A stretch of 64,000 nt of DNA from an uncultured Paracoccaceae bacterium (GTDB lineage Bacteria > Pseudomonadota > Alphaproteobacteria > Rhodobacterales > Rhodobacteraceae). The position numbers and the translations under genes were made by a program. How positions within the stretch are numbered: position 1 is the stretch's first letter; the number at the start of each line of letters is the position of its first letter. A model generated the notes under the pieces. That model saw only the letters and a list, made by a program, of their open reading frames with translations. It made no database searches and had not been told where the DNA came from. The stretch covers positions 62,001 through 126,000 of the forward strand of contig CANLYJ010000002.1 of NCBI GenBank assembly GCA_947495295.1, read 5' to 3'. Shown here piece after piece: positions 17,728 to 26,635 of the stretch.

Positions 17728-18658
17728 CCCGCTCTCCGATCCGGGGATCAAGGGCGTGATAGATCAGGTCGATCAGCAGATTGACCGTCACGAAAAGCAC
17801 CGCCGTGAGGACCACTACGGCTTGCACTTTGGGGAAATCGCGCGCCTCGATCGCGTTCACCAGAAAGCTGCCAAGGCCGGGACGGGCAAAGATCACCTCG
17901 ACCATGACCACGCCCTCTAGCAGAAAGGCCAGTTCGAGGCCGAAGACGGTCACAACGGGGATGGCGGCATGAGGCACCACATGGTCGCGTTCGATATCCC
18001 GATTGGCGACGCCGCGTCGTTGAAATGCGGGAAGGAAATGCTGGTCCCGCGCCTCCAGGATACCTGACCGCAGGATGCGCGTCAGCGATGCAGCGACACC
18101 CAAACCCAGTGTGAGCGCGGGCAGGATGATATGTGCGGGCGTGCGGGCACCCATGGCGGGCAGCCAACCCAGTTGAACCGCAAACAGCAGGATGAGCAGA
18201 AGTCCCAGCCAATAGGCCGGAATGGCCGCACCTATCGATGCCAGTGCTACGGCACACCGATCTAGCCAGCCGCCGGGATGTTGCGTTGCAAGCAGGGCAA
18301 GCGGTACGGATATAAGCAGGCCGACGGACAGACCGGCGAGCGCCAGCGGGCCAGTATAGGACATGGCGGTGACAAGTTCGGGCCAGACGTCACGGCCGGT
18401 CACCGATGATTGCCCAAAATCCCCGCCGATCAGGGGGCCGACCCATGCTTGAAACGCAGGCCAGAACCCGGCGTCCAGGCCAGCCTCTGCGCGGATAAGA
18501 TCAACGACTTCGGCTGGCGGTATGGAGGCATATCGGGCATCTGCGATTGCCAGCGCTGGATCGCCGGGCGCGTGCCACAGCAACGCGAACGTGGCCAGCG
18601 CCGTGCCCGTCAAAACGACAGCGGTGCGCAAGAAAAGGTTTCCGAGGCTTCCGATCAC
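17720..18658 (-). CDS. ABC transporter permease, DppB/NikB type
   Basis: 312 residues, inner-membrane permease of the family-5 importer. Membrane segments are seen at about residues 9-29, 100-120, 135-160, 180-200 and near 240-290, with the EAA-type loop LTRILRSGILEARDQHFL. GTG start overlapping the stop of the upstream ATPase (GTGA). It forms the heterodimeric channel with the following permease. Confidence 0.9.
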   Translation of the reverse strand: MIGSLGNLFLRTAVVLTGTALATFALLWHAPGDPALAIADARYASIPPAEVVDLIRAEAGLDAGFWPAFQAWVGPLIGGDFGQSSVTGRDVWPELVTAMSYTGPLALAGLSVGLLISVPLALLATQHPGGWLDRCAVALASIGAAIPAYWLGLLLILLFAVQLGWLPAMGARTPAHIILPALTLGLGVAASLTRILRSGILEARDQHFLPAFQRRGVANRDIERDHVVPHAAIPVVTVFGLELAFLLEGVVMVEVIFARPGLGSFLVNAIEARDFPKVQAVVVLTAVLFVTVNLLIDLIYHALDPRIGERDA

Positions 18659-19380
18659 GCGACCCGTTCCAAAGCGCCCAGCGCAAAAGCGGCATCGCGC
18701 AAGGTCCGGCCATATGCGGTTTGAGGGGTCTGGACGAAGGCTTGCGACGGGGTGATTTCCGCGATGCGACCGGCACGCAGGACGGCGATGTCATCCGCAA
18801 AGGCGGCCGCGTAGCCCAGATCATGGGTCACGATCAGGGATGCGAAGCCTTCTTCGTGCTGCATCTGCGCGATCAGGCGCGCGGTGTGTTTTTGGGTAAC
18901 GGCGTCAAGCGCCGAAAGCGGTTCGTCGAACAGAACGAGCGGCGGTTTGGCGATCAGCGCGCGCAGAATGCCCATGCGCTGCGCTTGACCAATGGACACT
19001 TCGGTCGGGCGACGGTCCAGCAAGTCGGGCGCGATCTCCAGGCCATGGCAGAGGGTGTCGAGCCTGGCTGGATCGGCTAGGATGCCCCGCGCAACCAATG
19101 GTTCCATCACCGAACGGCGTAGTGACATGCGTGGATTGAACGCGCTGCGTGGTTCTTGCATGACTAGCGCAGGACGGCAGCGATGCACTGGCGCGTTGTC
19201 CCATGTGATATGACCCAAATTGCACGGCACCAGCCCGAGGATAGCGCCAATCAGCGTGGATTTTCCCGCGCCACTTTCGCCGACAACAGCGAGTGTTCGG
19301 TTCGGGCCGAGTGAAAGCGAGATATCCTGCAGCGTCGCGATGGTTCCGCGTCGGACGGAAACGTGATCGACCGTTAGCAT
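18655..19380 (-). CDS. ABC transporter ATP-binding protein, NikE/DppF type
   Basis: 241 residues with Walker A GESGAGKST near residue 35, signature VSIGQAQRMGILRALI, and Walker B PLVLFDEPLSALD. It lacks the long C-terminal extension of many oligopeptide ATPases, more like NikE. It overlaps the neighbouring ATPase by 7 bp and so forms a pair with it. Confidence 0.9.
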   Translation of the reverse strand: MLTVDHVSVRRGTIATLQDISLSLGPNRTLAVVGESGAGKSTLIGAILGLVPCNLGHITWDNAPVHRCRPALVMQEPRSAFNPRMSLRRSVMEPLVARGILADPARLDTLCHGLEIAPDLLDRRPTEVSIGQAQRMGILRALIAKPPLVLFDEPLSALDAVTQKHTARLIAQMQHEEGFASLIVTHDLGYAAAFADDIAVLRAGRIAEITPSQAFVQTPQTAYGRTLRDAAFALGALERVA

Positions 19381-20057
19381 GGCAGTTCAAGCCAGTTACG
19401 ATGGGCGCAAAGCGACTTGGCGGCTTGGGTCACCGGAGCCAAAAGAAACCGTTCTGTTGGTGCGTCTTCGACAATCCGCCCGTCCTCCATGACCATCAAG
19501 CGATTGACCCGGCGGGCCGCAAGTCCGAGATCGTGGGTGATCAGCAATAGTGCGGTCTTGCGATCTGACAGAGAGGTGTCCAGCAAATCCATCATGCCAG
19601 CCGCCACCACCGGGTCCAAGGCTGATGTCGGCTCATCCATCACCAGCAGGTCCGGCGTCCCGATCAGGGCCATGGCGATGACAAAGCGTTGCTGCATCCC
19701 CCGGCTCCAGCCCCACGGGCGCTTGTTCAGGTCACTACCTTCGATCTGCAAGGCGGCAAACAGGTCCTGCCGCCGGGTCGGATCAGCTGAGAGGTTCAGC
19801 GCATGTTCCGCCTCACGCCAATGAAACGCCATGGAGCGCAGCGGATCGAGCGCCTCGTCCGGGCTTTGCGGAACATGAGCGACACGTCGGCCTTGCGCGC
19901 GCAGCCGATCGATCAACGCGTGACCAAGCGTTGACTTGCCCGAGCCGGAGGCACCAACCAGCCCCACGCGCTCACCGGGTCTGATATCCACATTTGTGGG
20001 ATGTAAGATCGTGCGGCCCGAGCGGATTGCGCCAAGGCCGGTCGCGGTGATTGTCAT
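19374..20057 (-). CDS. ABC transporter ATP-binding protein, NikD/DppD type
   Basis: 227 residues with Walker A GASGSGKST near residue 36, the signature region WGWSRGMQQRFVIAMALI and Walker B DLLVMDEPTSALDP. The signature (WSRGMQQR) deviates from LSGGQ, as is common in this subclass. The start overlaps the stop of the solute-binding gene by 4 bp. Together with the next ATPase it powers the importer. Confidence 0.9.
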   Translation of the reverse strand: MTITATGLGAIRSGRTILHPTNVDIRPGERVGLVGASGSGKSTLGHALIDRLRAQGRRVAHVPQSPDEALDPLRSMAFHWREAEHALNLSADPTRRQDLFAALQIEGSDLNKRPWGWSRGMQQRFVIAMALIGTPDLLVMDEPTSALDPVVAAGMMDLLDTSLSDRKTALLLITHDLGLAARRVNRLMVMEDGRIVEDAPTERFLLAPVTQAAKSLCAHRNWLELPC

Positions 20058-21577
20058 TCGGTCAAAGCAGTCTCATGTGTGATCCAGTAGGTTTCGGTCG
20101 GGTGTACGGCATAGCCGGTCAATCCTGGCCGCGCCACATTGGTTTGACTGACGTGAAACACCGGGATCATGGCGGCCTCAGACGCGATGATGTCTTGCAC
20201 GCGATCATAGATCGCTTTGCGCCCGGCTTGGTCAAACGTCGTGCGACCATCGGCCAATAGCTGGTCCAGCGCGGGGTTTTTATAGCCGCCCGCATTTGAT
20301 CCGCCAGTGGATTTCAGCAGCGCTTCCAATACTGCGCCGGGATCGCCCTGGGGTGTTGTTACCCATGCCTGCAGGAACATATCGGCGTTTCCATTGGCGA
20401 TTGCATCATTGCTGGCCCCATATTCGCCGACACGCACATTCGCGGTGACACCGATGGCTTGCAGAAAGGCTTGGGTCAGTTCGGCAGTTGGCCGCAACGC
20501 AGCCCGGGACGAATAAGTCACGATGTCGATTTCGAGCGGGGCGCCATCAAGCATCCACTTGCCGCCATCTTTGACAGCCCCCGCAGCGGCCAGCAATTCT
20601 TCGGCCAAGGCTGGGTCGTAGACAGGGGCGATGTCTGCCGCCCATCCCGTGCCTGCGGGATATACCGTGCCTGCGGGCACGCCGCCCACGCCTGAAAGCG
20701 CTGCGTCCACGAGACCCTGCCGGTCAATCGCGGCAGATATGGCGCGTCGGATAAGCGGATTTGCCATTGGGCCGTTCGTGGCGTTCACCGTGTAGAAGTA
20801 AAGTCGCGCTGTGGGGGCTGCGAAACCCAACGCGCCGGTTTCCTGAATACGTGCGAAATCCGTTTCGGGATAGTTGATCACCATATCCACCTCTCCCGCT
20901 TCAAACGCGAGGGCAGATGCGCCGGGATCAGGGATGGCGACGACGCGTATTTCCTCAAATCCCGGCTTGCCAAGGCGATAGGCGGTGTTCGCGGCCACAC
21001 GGTAAAGCTGTTCGGGGATCGCCTCTTGAAAAACATAGGGGCCTGTGGCGTTGATCGGATAGTCGTCAGACGCAGCGCCAACAACGGCAATACCGGGTTC
21101 GGAGAGTGCCCAGGGGAAGGCGGCGTTTGGGCTGTTCGTCGTAAACACAACAACCTGATCCCCATCTGTTGAGATGGACGCCAGATCAAGCAGGTTTGCG
21201 ATGCGTGCGTTATAGCCTGCATGCGCCTCGTCGGAGATTGGGACAATCGCATCCACCACGGCCTGCGCTGTTACCGGCGTGCCGTCATGGAATGTCAGGC
21301 CACCGCGCAGTGTAACCTGCCATGTCGTCGGCGAAGATTGTGCGATTCCTGCCGCCAAACGCGGATAAAGGTTCAGTTCATAATCGATGCCCATCAGGGT
21401 TTCTGTCACGCCCGTCTGGTTCGACATCCAGCCATTATATCCTGCACGGGGGTCGGGCACCTCTGCCGTCGGACCGAAGCCCACAGAAATCGTAAAACTG
21501 CCCTCTTGCGCCGATGCTGGCAAAGCGGGGCCTAGCGCCACAAGAGCGGCCAAAGCAAGTTTTGAAATAAGCGACAT
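20054..21577 (-). CDS. Family-5 extracellular solute-binding protein
   Basis: 507 residues with a Sec signal (MSLISKLALAALVALGPALPASA) and the SBP family-5 core (WQVTLRGGLTFHDGTPVTAQAVVDAI near residue 86). These proteins deliver peptides, nickel complexes or other ligands to the permease. Residues binding a specific ligand cannot be assigned. It is followed by two ATPases and two permeases and preceded by a DUF6525 gene 12 bp upstream. Confidence 0.92.
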   Translation of the reverse strand: MSLISKLALAALVALGPALPASAQEGSFTISVGFGPTAEVPDPRAGYNGWMSNQTGVTETLMGIDYELNLYPRLAAGIAQSSPTTWQVTLRGGLTFHDGTPVTAQAVVDAIVPISDEAHAGYNARIANLLDLASISTDGDQVVVFTTNSPNAAFPWALSEPGIAVVGAASDDYPINATGPYVFQEAIPEQLYRVAANTAYRLGKPGFEEIRVVAIPDPGASALAFEAGEVDMVINYPETDFARIQETGALGFAAPTARLYFYTVNATNGPMANPLIRRAISAAIDRQGLVDAALSGVGGVPAGTVYPAGTGWAADIAPVYDPALAEELLAAAGAVKDGGKWMLDGAPLEIDIVTYSSRAALRPTAELTQAFLQAIGVTANVRVGEYGASNDAIANGNADMFLQAWVTTPQGDPGAVLEALLKSTGGSNAGGYKNPALDQLLADGRTTFDQAGRKAIYDRVQDIIASEAAMIPVFHVSQTNVARPGLTGYAVHPTETYWITHETALTE

Positions 21578-21589
21578 GGGCGATTTCCT

Positions 21590-21877
21590 TCAGGCTTGAG
21601 AGTTGGTGGTCGGTGGCGCGGCGTATCTATCGCGGGCGAGCGTTTTTGCTTCGGCCCTTGAAAGTGAAGACAAGGCTTCTTCAACGCTTAGGCCTTTCGC
21701 ATGCGCCTTTTGCCAGATGCGCCTTGCAGATACCGGCGACCAGGGCAGCGCCGCCTGACCCAGCCAATTGCGGAGCGGTGCCGGCAATGCATCATAGGTT
21801 TGCATCGGATCAGCCGCGCGACGCCTGCCACGAAGGCTTGTTTGCCCAAGATTGCGCGCGTGTTGTTGAGACATCAT
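21590..21877 (-). CDS. DUF6525 family protein
   Basis: 95 residues, arginine-rich, with the family pattern RNLGQTSLRGRRRAADPM then a YDALPAPLRNWLGQAALPWSP stretch. DUF6525 is a small roseobacter/alphaproteobacterial family of unknown function. Start at one of two adjacent ATGs (21877 or 21874); a longer frame to 21940 would run into the operator-like region and is not conserved. It is the first gene of the transporter operon, suggesting a co-regulated but unknown role. Confidence 0.72.
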   Translation of the reverse strand: MMSQQHARNLGQTSLRGRRRAADPMQTYDALPAPLRNWLGQAALPWSPVSARRIWQKAHAKGLSVEEALSSLSRAEAKTLARDRYAAPPTTNSQA

Positions 21878-21904
21878 GTTCGCCGAGAATACGAGATATG
21901 CAAT

Positions 21905-21960
21905 CACGCAACTAGCGAAGTTACTAGATACACGCAACACATAATGTTACGTGATGCGAA
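21905..21960. promoter_or_regulatory. Candidate divergent promoter/operator between DUF6525-ABC operon and Rrf2 gene
   Basis: This AT-rich stretch has two copies of CACGCAAC (21906 and 21931) and two CTAG-containing motifs around AACTAGCGAAGTTACTAG. It lies between the divergent Rrf2-type regulator and the transporter operon, the expected place of an operator. The motif assignment is inference only. Confidence 0.35.
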
Positions 21961-21979
21961 AGATGCGCGGAGAACCACC

Positions 21980-22384
21980 TTGAAGCGAAACAGTCGCCTG
22001 TCCCTGGCCCTTCACACCCTGAGCCATATGGCTGGGAATCCTGAAAAGATGCGCACTTCCGCGGACATCGCGGACCATGCGGGCACAAACCCGGTGGTGG
22101 TACGGCGGGTCCTGGGTCGATTGCGGGAGGCGGGGTTGCTCACCTCCGAGAAGGGGCATGCAGGCGGATGGCAGTTGGCCCGTGCGCCAGAGGCGATTAC
22201 GCTGGCCGACGTTTACCTCGCGCTTGATGAAAGGCTTGTTGCGAGCGATGAAAACGCCGATGCCCCCGCCTGTTCGGTGGAGCATGCGTTGCACAAGCGG
22301 GTCTCAAGCGTTTTGGAAGATGTCGAACGCAGCTTGGTCCAAAAACTGGGTGAAACGTCAATCTCTGAAGTGCGCGGAAATTAA
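21980..22384 (+). CDS. Rrf2 family transcriptional regulator
   Basis: 134 residues from the TTG at 21980, which has GGAGA 5 bp upstream and gives the family N-terminus LKRNSRLSLALHTLSHMAG. An in-frame ATG at 21944 without ribosome site is the alternative. A winged helix-turn-helix is visible (ADIADHAGTNPVVVRRVLGRLREAGLL, then GHAGGWQLA). Only one cysteine (ACSVEH) lies in the sensor region, so an Fe-S cluster of the usual three-Cys type is unlikely. Divergent from the DUF6525-ABC operon, it probably regulates it. Confidence 0.85.
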   Translation: MKRNSRLSLALHTLSHMAGNPEKMRTSADIADHAGTNPVVVRRVLGRLREAGLLTSEKGHAGGWQLARAPEAITLADVYLALDERLVASDENADAPACSVEHALHKRVSSVLEDVERSLVQKLGETSISEVRGN

Positions 22385-22386
22385 TC

Positions 22387-22896
22387 CTAGGCCTGATAAG
22401 GCTCGATCCTGTCCGCTGACAACGCGTAGCCGATTTCTGCAAGCTGCGTCGAGATGGATGAGACGCCAAACATACCGGTCACATTCACCGGTTCGAACAG
22501 TCCTTCGGTTTCATAAGGCGTTTGTGTCGTAACAAATACCAATTGATTGGCGGGCGGGGGCGGTACGTGGACGCAGGCCCCGACATAAGGCACCAGAATA
22601 AATGCGGTGACGCCGGTGCCCTTGTAGTCAATTGGCACAATGAACCCGGGGATGCGGACGATCTGACCGTTCCAATCGGCACGAACGCCGCTGGATGCGG
22701 GTTGCTGGTTCGACATCGGGGCACTGTCATGATCAATCAAACCCCGCAATGCGCTGGGGATCGCCGTCTCGTTCTCGGGCAGCAGATCATCCCAGTCGAG
22801 GTCGATATAGTCTTCGGCCCGCGCCATGCCGGGCACAAGTACCGTTGCCGCCATCCCGGCCAGAACCGCGCGGCGCTGAAGATGTCCGCTTACCAT
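22387..22896 (-). CDS. DUF3299 periplasmic protein (ZrgE-like)
   Basis: 169 residues with a signal peptide (RRAVLAGMAATVLVPGMARA) and the DUF3299 motif VPYVGACVHVPPPPANQLV near residues 102-120. Proteins of this family lie at the end of Zur-regulated PA4063-4066/zrgABCDE-type operons. The start overlaps the stop of the second DUF3299 gene by 7 bp. Their own function is not established; a role with the ABC transporter in the periplasm is inferred. It ends 2 bp from the convergent Rrf2 gene. Confidence 0.85.
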   Translation of the reverse strand: MVSGHLQRRAVLAGMAATVLVPGMARAEDYIDLDWDDLLPENETAIPSALRGLIDHDSAPMSNQQPASSGVRADWNGQIVRIPGFIVPIDYKGTGVTAFILVPYVGACVHVPPPPANQLVFVTTQTPYETEGLFEPVNVTGMFGVSSISTQLAEIGYALSADRIEPYQA

Positions 22897-23399
22897 TCGT
22901 AGATCTCCATTTCATTGGCCGCGATGAAATAGCCCGTCTTGCCAAGATCAGTGGATTGCAACTGCGTGCGCATGACCCCGGTCACCCAGACTGCATCCCA
23001 TAGTTGGTCACCGGGCCAAGGGTCCGTGGCGTTGACCATGACAAGCTGGTTTGCGGGTGGCGGCGGCGTGTGAATGCAGGCCCCGACATAAGGGACGAGC
23101 ATAAAGTTGGTCACCCCTTCGGCGCTGACATCGAAGGGGATGATGAAACCCGGCATCTTGATATAGGCGCCGTTCAGCGTTTCGTTCAGCTTGACCGCGT
23201 TGGCGTCATAGATCGGGTTCCAAAGATCATTGACCAGATCAATCTCTCCCTCCCCGATGATTTCCGAATAGGGGACGCCCGGCGGGATAAGGTCCTCCCA
23301 CTTGATTTCCCGTGGTGTGGCGGCCAGCGCTGCCTTTGGTCCCGCAACCATGGTCGACAAAAGCATCAATGTGGTTCTGCGATTCAGCAAGTAAGCCAC
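22890..23399 (-). CDS. DUF3299 periplasmic protein (ZrgD-like)
   Basis: 169 residues from a GTG start at 23399, with a signal-like N-terminus (LNRRTTLMLLSTMVAGPKAALA) and the family motif VPYVGACIHTPPPPANQLV near residue 103. It is a paralogue of the next gene, and both carry the same GACxHxPPPPANQ core, suggesting a duplicated pair with slightly different roles. Part of the zinc-responsive operon. Confidence 0.85.
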   Translation of the reverse strand: MAYLLNRRTTLMLLSTMVAGPKAALAATPREIKWEDLIPPGVPYSEIIGEGEIDLVNDLWNPIYDANAVKLNETLNGAYIKMPGFIIPFDVSAEGVTNFMLVPYVGACIHTPPPPANQLVMVNATDPWPGDQLWDAVWVTGVMRTQLQSTDLGKTGYFIAANEMEIYEW

Positions 23400-23412
23400 C
23401 TCGTTCTCAGCA

Positions 23413-24663
23413 TTACGTTTTGACGATCATACCATCAGCAACAGACATTCTGTAAGCCCGCAATGCGGGGACAAGGCTCACAATTGCGCCAGCACATATC
23501 ACACCTAGGATGACCCAGGCTTCGCGCAGCGTCGGCGCATCAATCGGCAGCCAAAGGCCAAACGCCGTGTCGACAATCGGCTGCGCAATGATCAACCCGA
23601 TATACAGCAGCGCCAGCCCAAGTATCGCACCTGCCGCCGCCATCACCATCGCCTCCAGCACCAGCATGCCAAGAATGGTGACGGGTCGTGCCCCCATCGC
23701 GCGAAAGATCGCCATTTCGCGGCGGCGTTCATTGAGGCTGGAAAAGATGGTGGCCATCATGCCAATCAGCGCGGTGACAACAACCATAGCCGACACCGCC
23801 AAAAGCGCTGTTTCCGCAATGCCCACAATCCCCCAAAGCTCTTGCAAAGCGACGCCGGGCAGGATCGCAAGCAATGGCTCTTCGGGGTATTGGTTGATCG
23901 CGCGCTGTAAGGCAAAGGTCTGTAGCGGACTTTCCACGCCCACAAGGGCCGCAGTCACCGCTTTGGGGGTCAGGTCCATTCCGCGAATGACATCAACGGG
24001 CGTGGACTGGCCGGGGATCTGCGCGCCGCTTTGCCAATCGACATGGATCGCCTCGATCGCCTCCATGCTGACAATGACGGTGCGGTCTACCGGTGTCCCC
24101 GTCTTTTCCAGAATGCCCGACACGCGAAACGGCTGATCCTTATGTTCGGTAAAGGATGCCAGACCATGCGCCACGATAATCGGGTCATCGACGCTGTAGC
24201 CCAGCGTGGCCGCGACATCCGCACCAATCACAGTATCAAACAGGTCATCCATAACGATGCCTTCGGCCATGTTCAGCGATCTGCCTTGCCGGTATTTATA
24301 ATGTTCAAAAAACGCCTGGGTGGTGCCCATGACCCGGAACTGGCGATGGCTGTCGCCCAGGGAAATCGGGACAATCCAGTCCACGTCAGGCCGCGCTGCG
24401 ATGTCCTGATAGCTTTCCCAAGTGACGTTGTTGGTGGCATTGCCAATACGAAAAACGGAATACAGCAAAAGTTGTACGGACCCGGACCGCGCGCCGACAA
24501 TCAGATCAGTGCCGGAGATCGTATCGGCAAAGCTGGCCTTGGCCCCGGTCCGCACCTTTTCGACACCCAGAAACAGTGCGACTGACAAAGCGATTGCAAG
24601 GATTGTCATACCCACCGTCAGCGCACGCGCGAAAAGTGAAGCGATGGCAAGGCGCAGGGTCAT
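23413..24663 (-). CDS. ABC transporter permease, FtsX/MacB type (ZrgC-like)
   Basis: 416 residues with an N-terminal membrane helix, a long periplasmic MacB-like domain (about residues 40-260) and three C-terminal helices in the FtsX-like domain (ERRREMAIFRAMGA motif near residue 303). This class is usually not an importer but a mechanotransmission or lipoprotein-type system. It overlaps the ATPase stop by 4 bp (ATGA). Homologues form the ABC part of zrg operons. Confidence 0.87.
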   Translation of the reverse strand: MTLRLAIASLFARALTVGMTILAIALSVALFLGVEKVRTGAKASFADTISGTDLIVGARSGSVQLLLYSVFRIGNATNNVTWESYQDIAARPDVDWIVPISLGDSHRQFRVMGTTQAFFEHYKYRQGRSLNMAEGIVMDDLFDTVIGADVAATLGYSVDDPIIVAHGLASFTEHKDQPFRVSGILEKTGTPVDRTVIVSMEAIEAIHVDWQSGAQIPGQSTPVDVIRGMDLTPKAVTAALVGVESPLQTFALQRAINQYPEEPLLAILPGVALQELWGIVGIAETALLAVSAMVVVTALIGMMATIFSSLNERRREMAIFRAMGARPVTILGMLVLEAMVMAAAGAILGLALLYIGLIIAQPIVDTAFGLWLPIDAPTLREAWVILGVICAGAIVSLVPALRAYRMSVADGMIVKT

Positions 24664-25355
24664 GCTGCGCCCCTTTCAATCTGCGCAATATCTTCCATGC
24701 GGATGACCCGATCAAAGCGGTCTCCAAGTCGGGCGTCATGACTGACCATCAAAAGAGAGGTTTGATGCGCTTCTGTCTGCGCGAATAGCAGGTCAAGAAA
24801 GGCCGCCTGACTGTCGGCATCAAGGGCGGAAGTGGGTTCATCCGCGATGATCAAAGGCGGCTGTCCGATCAGCGCCCGCGCTACCGCGACACGCTGCTGC
24901 TGTCCGACGCTGAGCGCATTGGCCTTGTTGCGACCCACATCGGGTGGCAGGCCAAGCGCGGCACACAGCTCTGTGGCCTGCGCCACCGCATCACCCGCGC
25001 GTTTGCGACGTTCCGGGGCAAAGCGAAGCGGCAGCAGGATATTATCGGCGACCGTGCCAAAAGGCAGCAGATTGAACTGCTGAAAGATCACGCCGATCCG
25101 TTCAGCCCGAAACCTGTCACGCTTGCCGCCAGATAACGCGGTCAATTCAGTGCCAGCGATGCTGATTGAGCCGCGATCCGGCAGGATCGTCCCACAGATC
25201 AACGACAATAGCGTCGACTTTCCCGAACCGCTTTCGCCCAGTAGCAAAACCGATTCACCCCGAGAGATTGCAAAATCAGGCACAGTCAGCGAAAACGATG
25301 CCCGCCCCGGCCAACGATAGCCAATGTCAGAGAGGGTGAGGACCGCCGCGTTCAC
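24660..25355 (-). CDS. ABC transporter ATP-binding protein (ZrgB-like)
   Basis: 231 residues, with Walker A GESGSGKST near residue 40, signature LSVGQQQRVAVARALI and Walker B PLIIADEPTSALD. LolD/MacB-type ATPase that pairs with the following FtsX-like permease. Located 6 bp downstream of the ZrgA-like gene. Confidence 0.89.
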   Translation of the reverse strand: MNAAVLTLSDIGYRWPGRASFSLTVPDFAISRGESVLLLGESGSGKSTLLSLICGTILPDRGSISIAGTELTALSGGKRDRFRAERIGVIFQQFNLLPFGTVADNILLPLRFAPERRKRAGDAVAQATELCAALGLPPDVGRNKANALSVGQQQRVAVARALIGQPPLIIADEPTSALDADSQAAFLDLLFAQTEAHQTSLLMVSHDARLGDRFDRVIRMEDIAQIERGAA

Positions 25356-25361
25356 CTGCGC

Positions 25362-26003
25362 TCAGCGTCCCAGGTTCAAAACGGGTGCGTCCCGTTCCAC
25401 TTCGTAGCCCTGCGCGCCTGAGGCCGTGATGATTTGCACTTCGACCTCTTTGGCATTTGGGAAGGTGTCAAAATAGGCGAAGGTGATCTCGCTCAACGCA
25501 TCCGGGTTGTCGCAGGTCAGCGTGTATTCGGCATGGAATTCGGTGTGACCGGCATCTTCGGCATGCTCTGCGTGGTCTTCATCCCCGTGGTCGTCATGCT
25601 CATGCTCATCATGCCCGTGATCCTTGTCGTCGGCGTGGTCTTCGTGACCTTCTTTGGCGTGATCATCGTGATGCTCTTCGTCATGATCGTCTTCGCTTTC
25701 CAGTTTTGCTTCTGCTGTCGTCACCGTGCAAGCTGCAGCATCAGGCAAAACGAACAAATCAAGCGGTGCGCTCAGCGTCGCGACCGCCGCATCAATTGCG
25801 GCAAGATCGGCATCACTTTCCGCCGCATATTCAAACCCAACAATATCCGCCCCCGGGGCATGAAGCTCCATCGCGACCGTCGTGCCATCAATGGCGATAT
25901 TCAGCGCGCCAACACCATGTTCATGGGCGTCAAGTTGACGGGTATCATTGGCGAGTGCGGGCATAGCAGCGACAAGAGCAAGAAGAGAGAATGCGTGTTT
26001 CAT
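25362..26003 (-). CDS. zrgA: Zinc-binding periplasmic protein ZrgA (DUF2796)
   Basis: 213 residues with a signal peptide (MKHAFSLLALVAAMPALA). The conserved N-terminal AHEHGVGxLNIAIDG motif is present, and a long His/Asp/Glu-rich segment at about residues 105-150 (repeated HDDH, EDHAD, GHDEHEHDDHGDE) is a clear metal-binding region. The ZrgA/PA4063 family is induced by zinc shortage and helps zinc uptake. It follows zur by 30 bp, so zur and zrgABCDE are probably one Zur-controlled unit. Confidence 0.9.
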   Translation of the reverse strand: MKHAFSLLALVAAMPALANDTRQLDAHEHGVGALNIAIDGTTVAMELHAPGADIVGFEYAAESDADLAAIDAAVATLSAPLDLFVLPDAAACTVTTAEAKLESEDDHDEEHHDDHAKEGHEDHADDKDHGHDEHEHDDHGDEDHAEHAEDAGHTEFHAEYTLTCDNPDALSEITFAYFDTFPNAKEVEVQIITASGAQGYEVERDAPVLNLGR

Positions 26004-26033
26004 GTTACATCCAAGTGATTTGTGTGAGAGGGG

Positions 26034-26420
26034 TCAGGCCGCGCAGCTTCCGCATTGCCCATGGATTTCAACGATGTGCCGGTCCGCCTGAAAAGCACTT
26101 TGATCGGTCAGCGCTGTGAGTTTCGGCAGCAGATCACTGCCGTCATGTTCCTCGACCGACCCGCAATCTTCGCAGATGGCAAGGACCGGCACGCTTTCGA
26201 CATGGTTGCAGCGGCAGGGCACAAAGGCCTTGATGGATTCCAGACGATGCGCCCGCCCTTGATCGGTCAAGGCCGATAGCGTCCGATAGACCGTGGGTGG
26301 CGCGATATCAGGTTCGCCGACCTGAAGCCGTTCAAGAATTTGGTAAGCCGTCATCGGCCTGTCGCATGCGTTCAGCACGCTCAGGACATCACTTTGCCGG
26401 GCCGCCGCACGTTTTCTCAT
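26034..26420 (-). CDS. zur: Zinc uptake regulator Zur (Fur family)
   Basis: 128 residues. Fur-family winged helix (DVLSVLNACDRPMTAYQILERLQ...PPTVYRTLSALTDQG) and a metal domain with CNHVESVPVLAICEDCGS and a C-terminal CGSCAA pair that forms the structural CxxC zinc site. The position at the head of zrgA-ABC-DUF3299 genes makes Zur far more likely than Fur. A palindromic box lies 28 bp upstream of its start, so it probably autoregulates with the operon. Confidence 0.91.
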   Translation of the reverse strand: MRKRAAARQSDVLSVLNACDRPMTAYQILERLQVGEPDIAPPTVYRTLSALTDQGRAHRLESIKAFVPCRCNHVESVPVLAICEDCGSVEEHDGSDLLPKLTALTDQSAFQADRHIVEIHGQCGSCAA

Positions 26421-26447
26421 CCATCAGGCTCCATCGTTTCAAATTTT

Positions 26448-26463
26448 TTATTTTATAAAATAA
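26448..26463. promoter_or_regulatory. Candidate Zur box upstream of zur-zrg operon
   Basis: TTATTTTATAAAATAA is a perfect 16-bp palindrome in an otherwise GC-rich genome, 28 bp before the zur start and in the divergent region with ade. It resembles the AT-rich Zur boxes of alphaproteobacteria. The factor assignment is inferred from the operon. Confidence 0.65.
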
Positions 26464-26635
26464 CAAACCGCAAGCTGTGAAACGCCAAACGGGGGTGCCC
26501 TAACTTCACCCCCGCCGTTGTTCGGCCTGCTGGCAAGGATCGTCTGGAACGGCCAAACAGACACGCCGGCCAGATCTGTCAGTGTGGACCAATGCCCCCT
26601 CTTGAACCTGCTTAAAATCAGTGAAACCATTGGGG

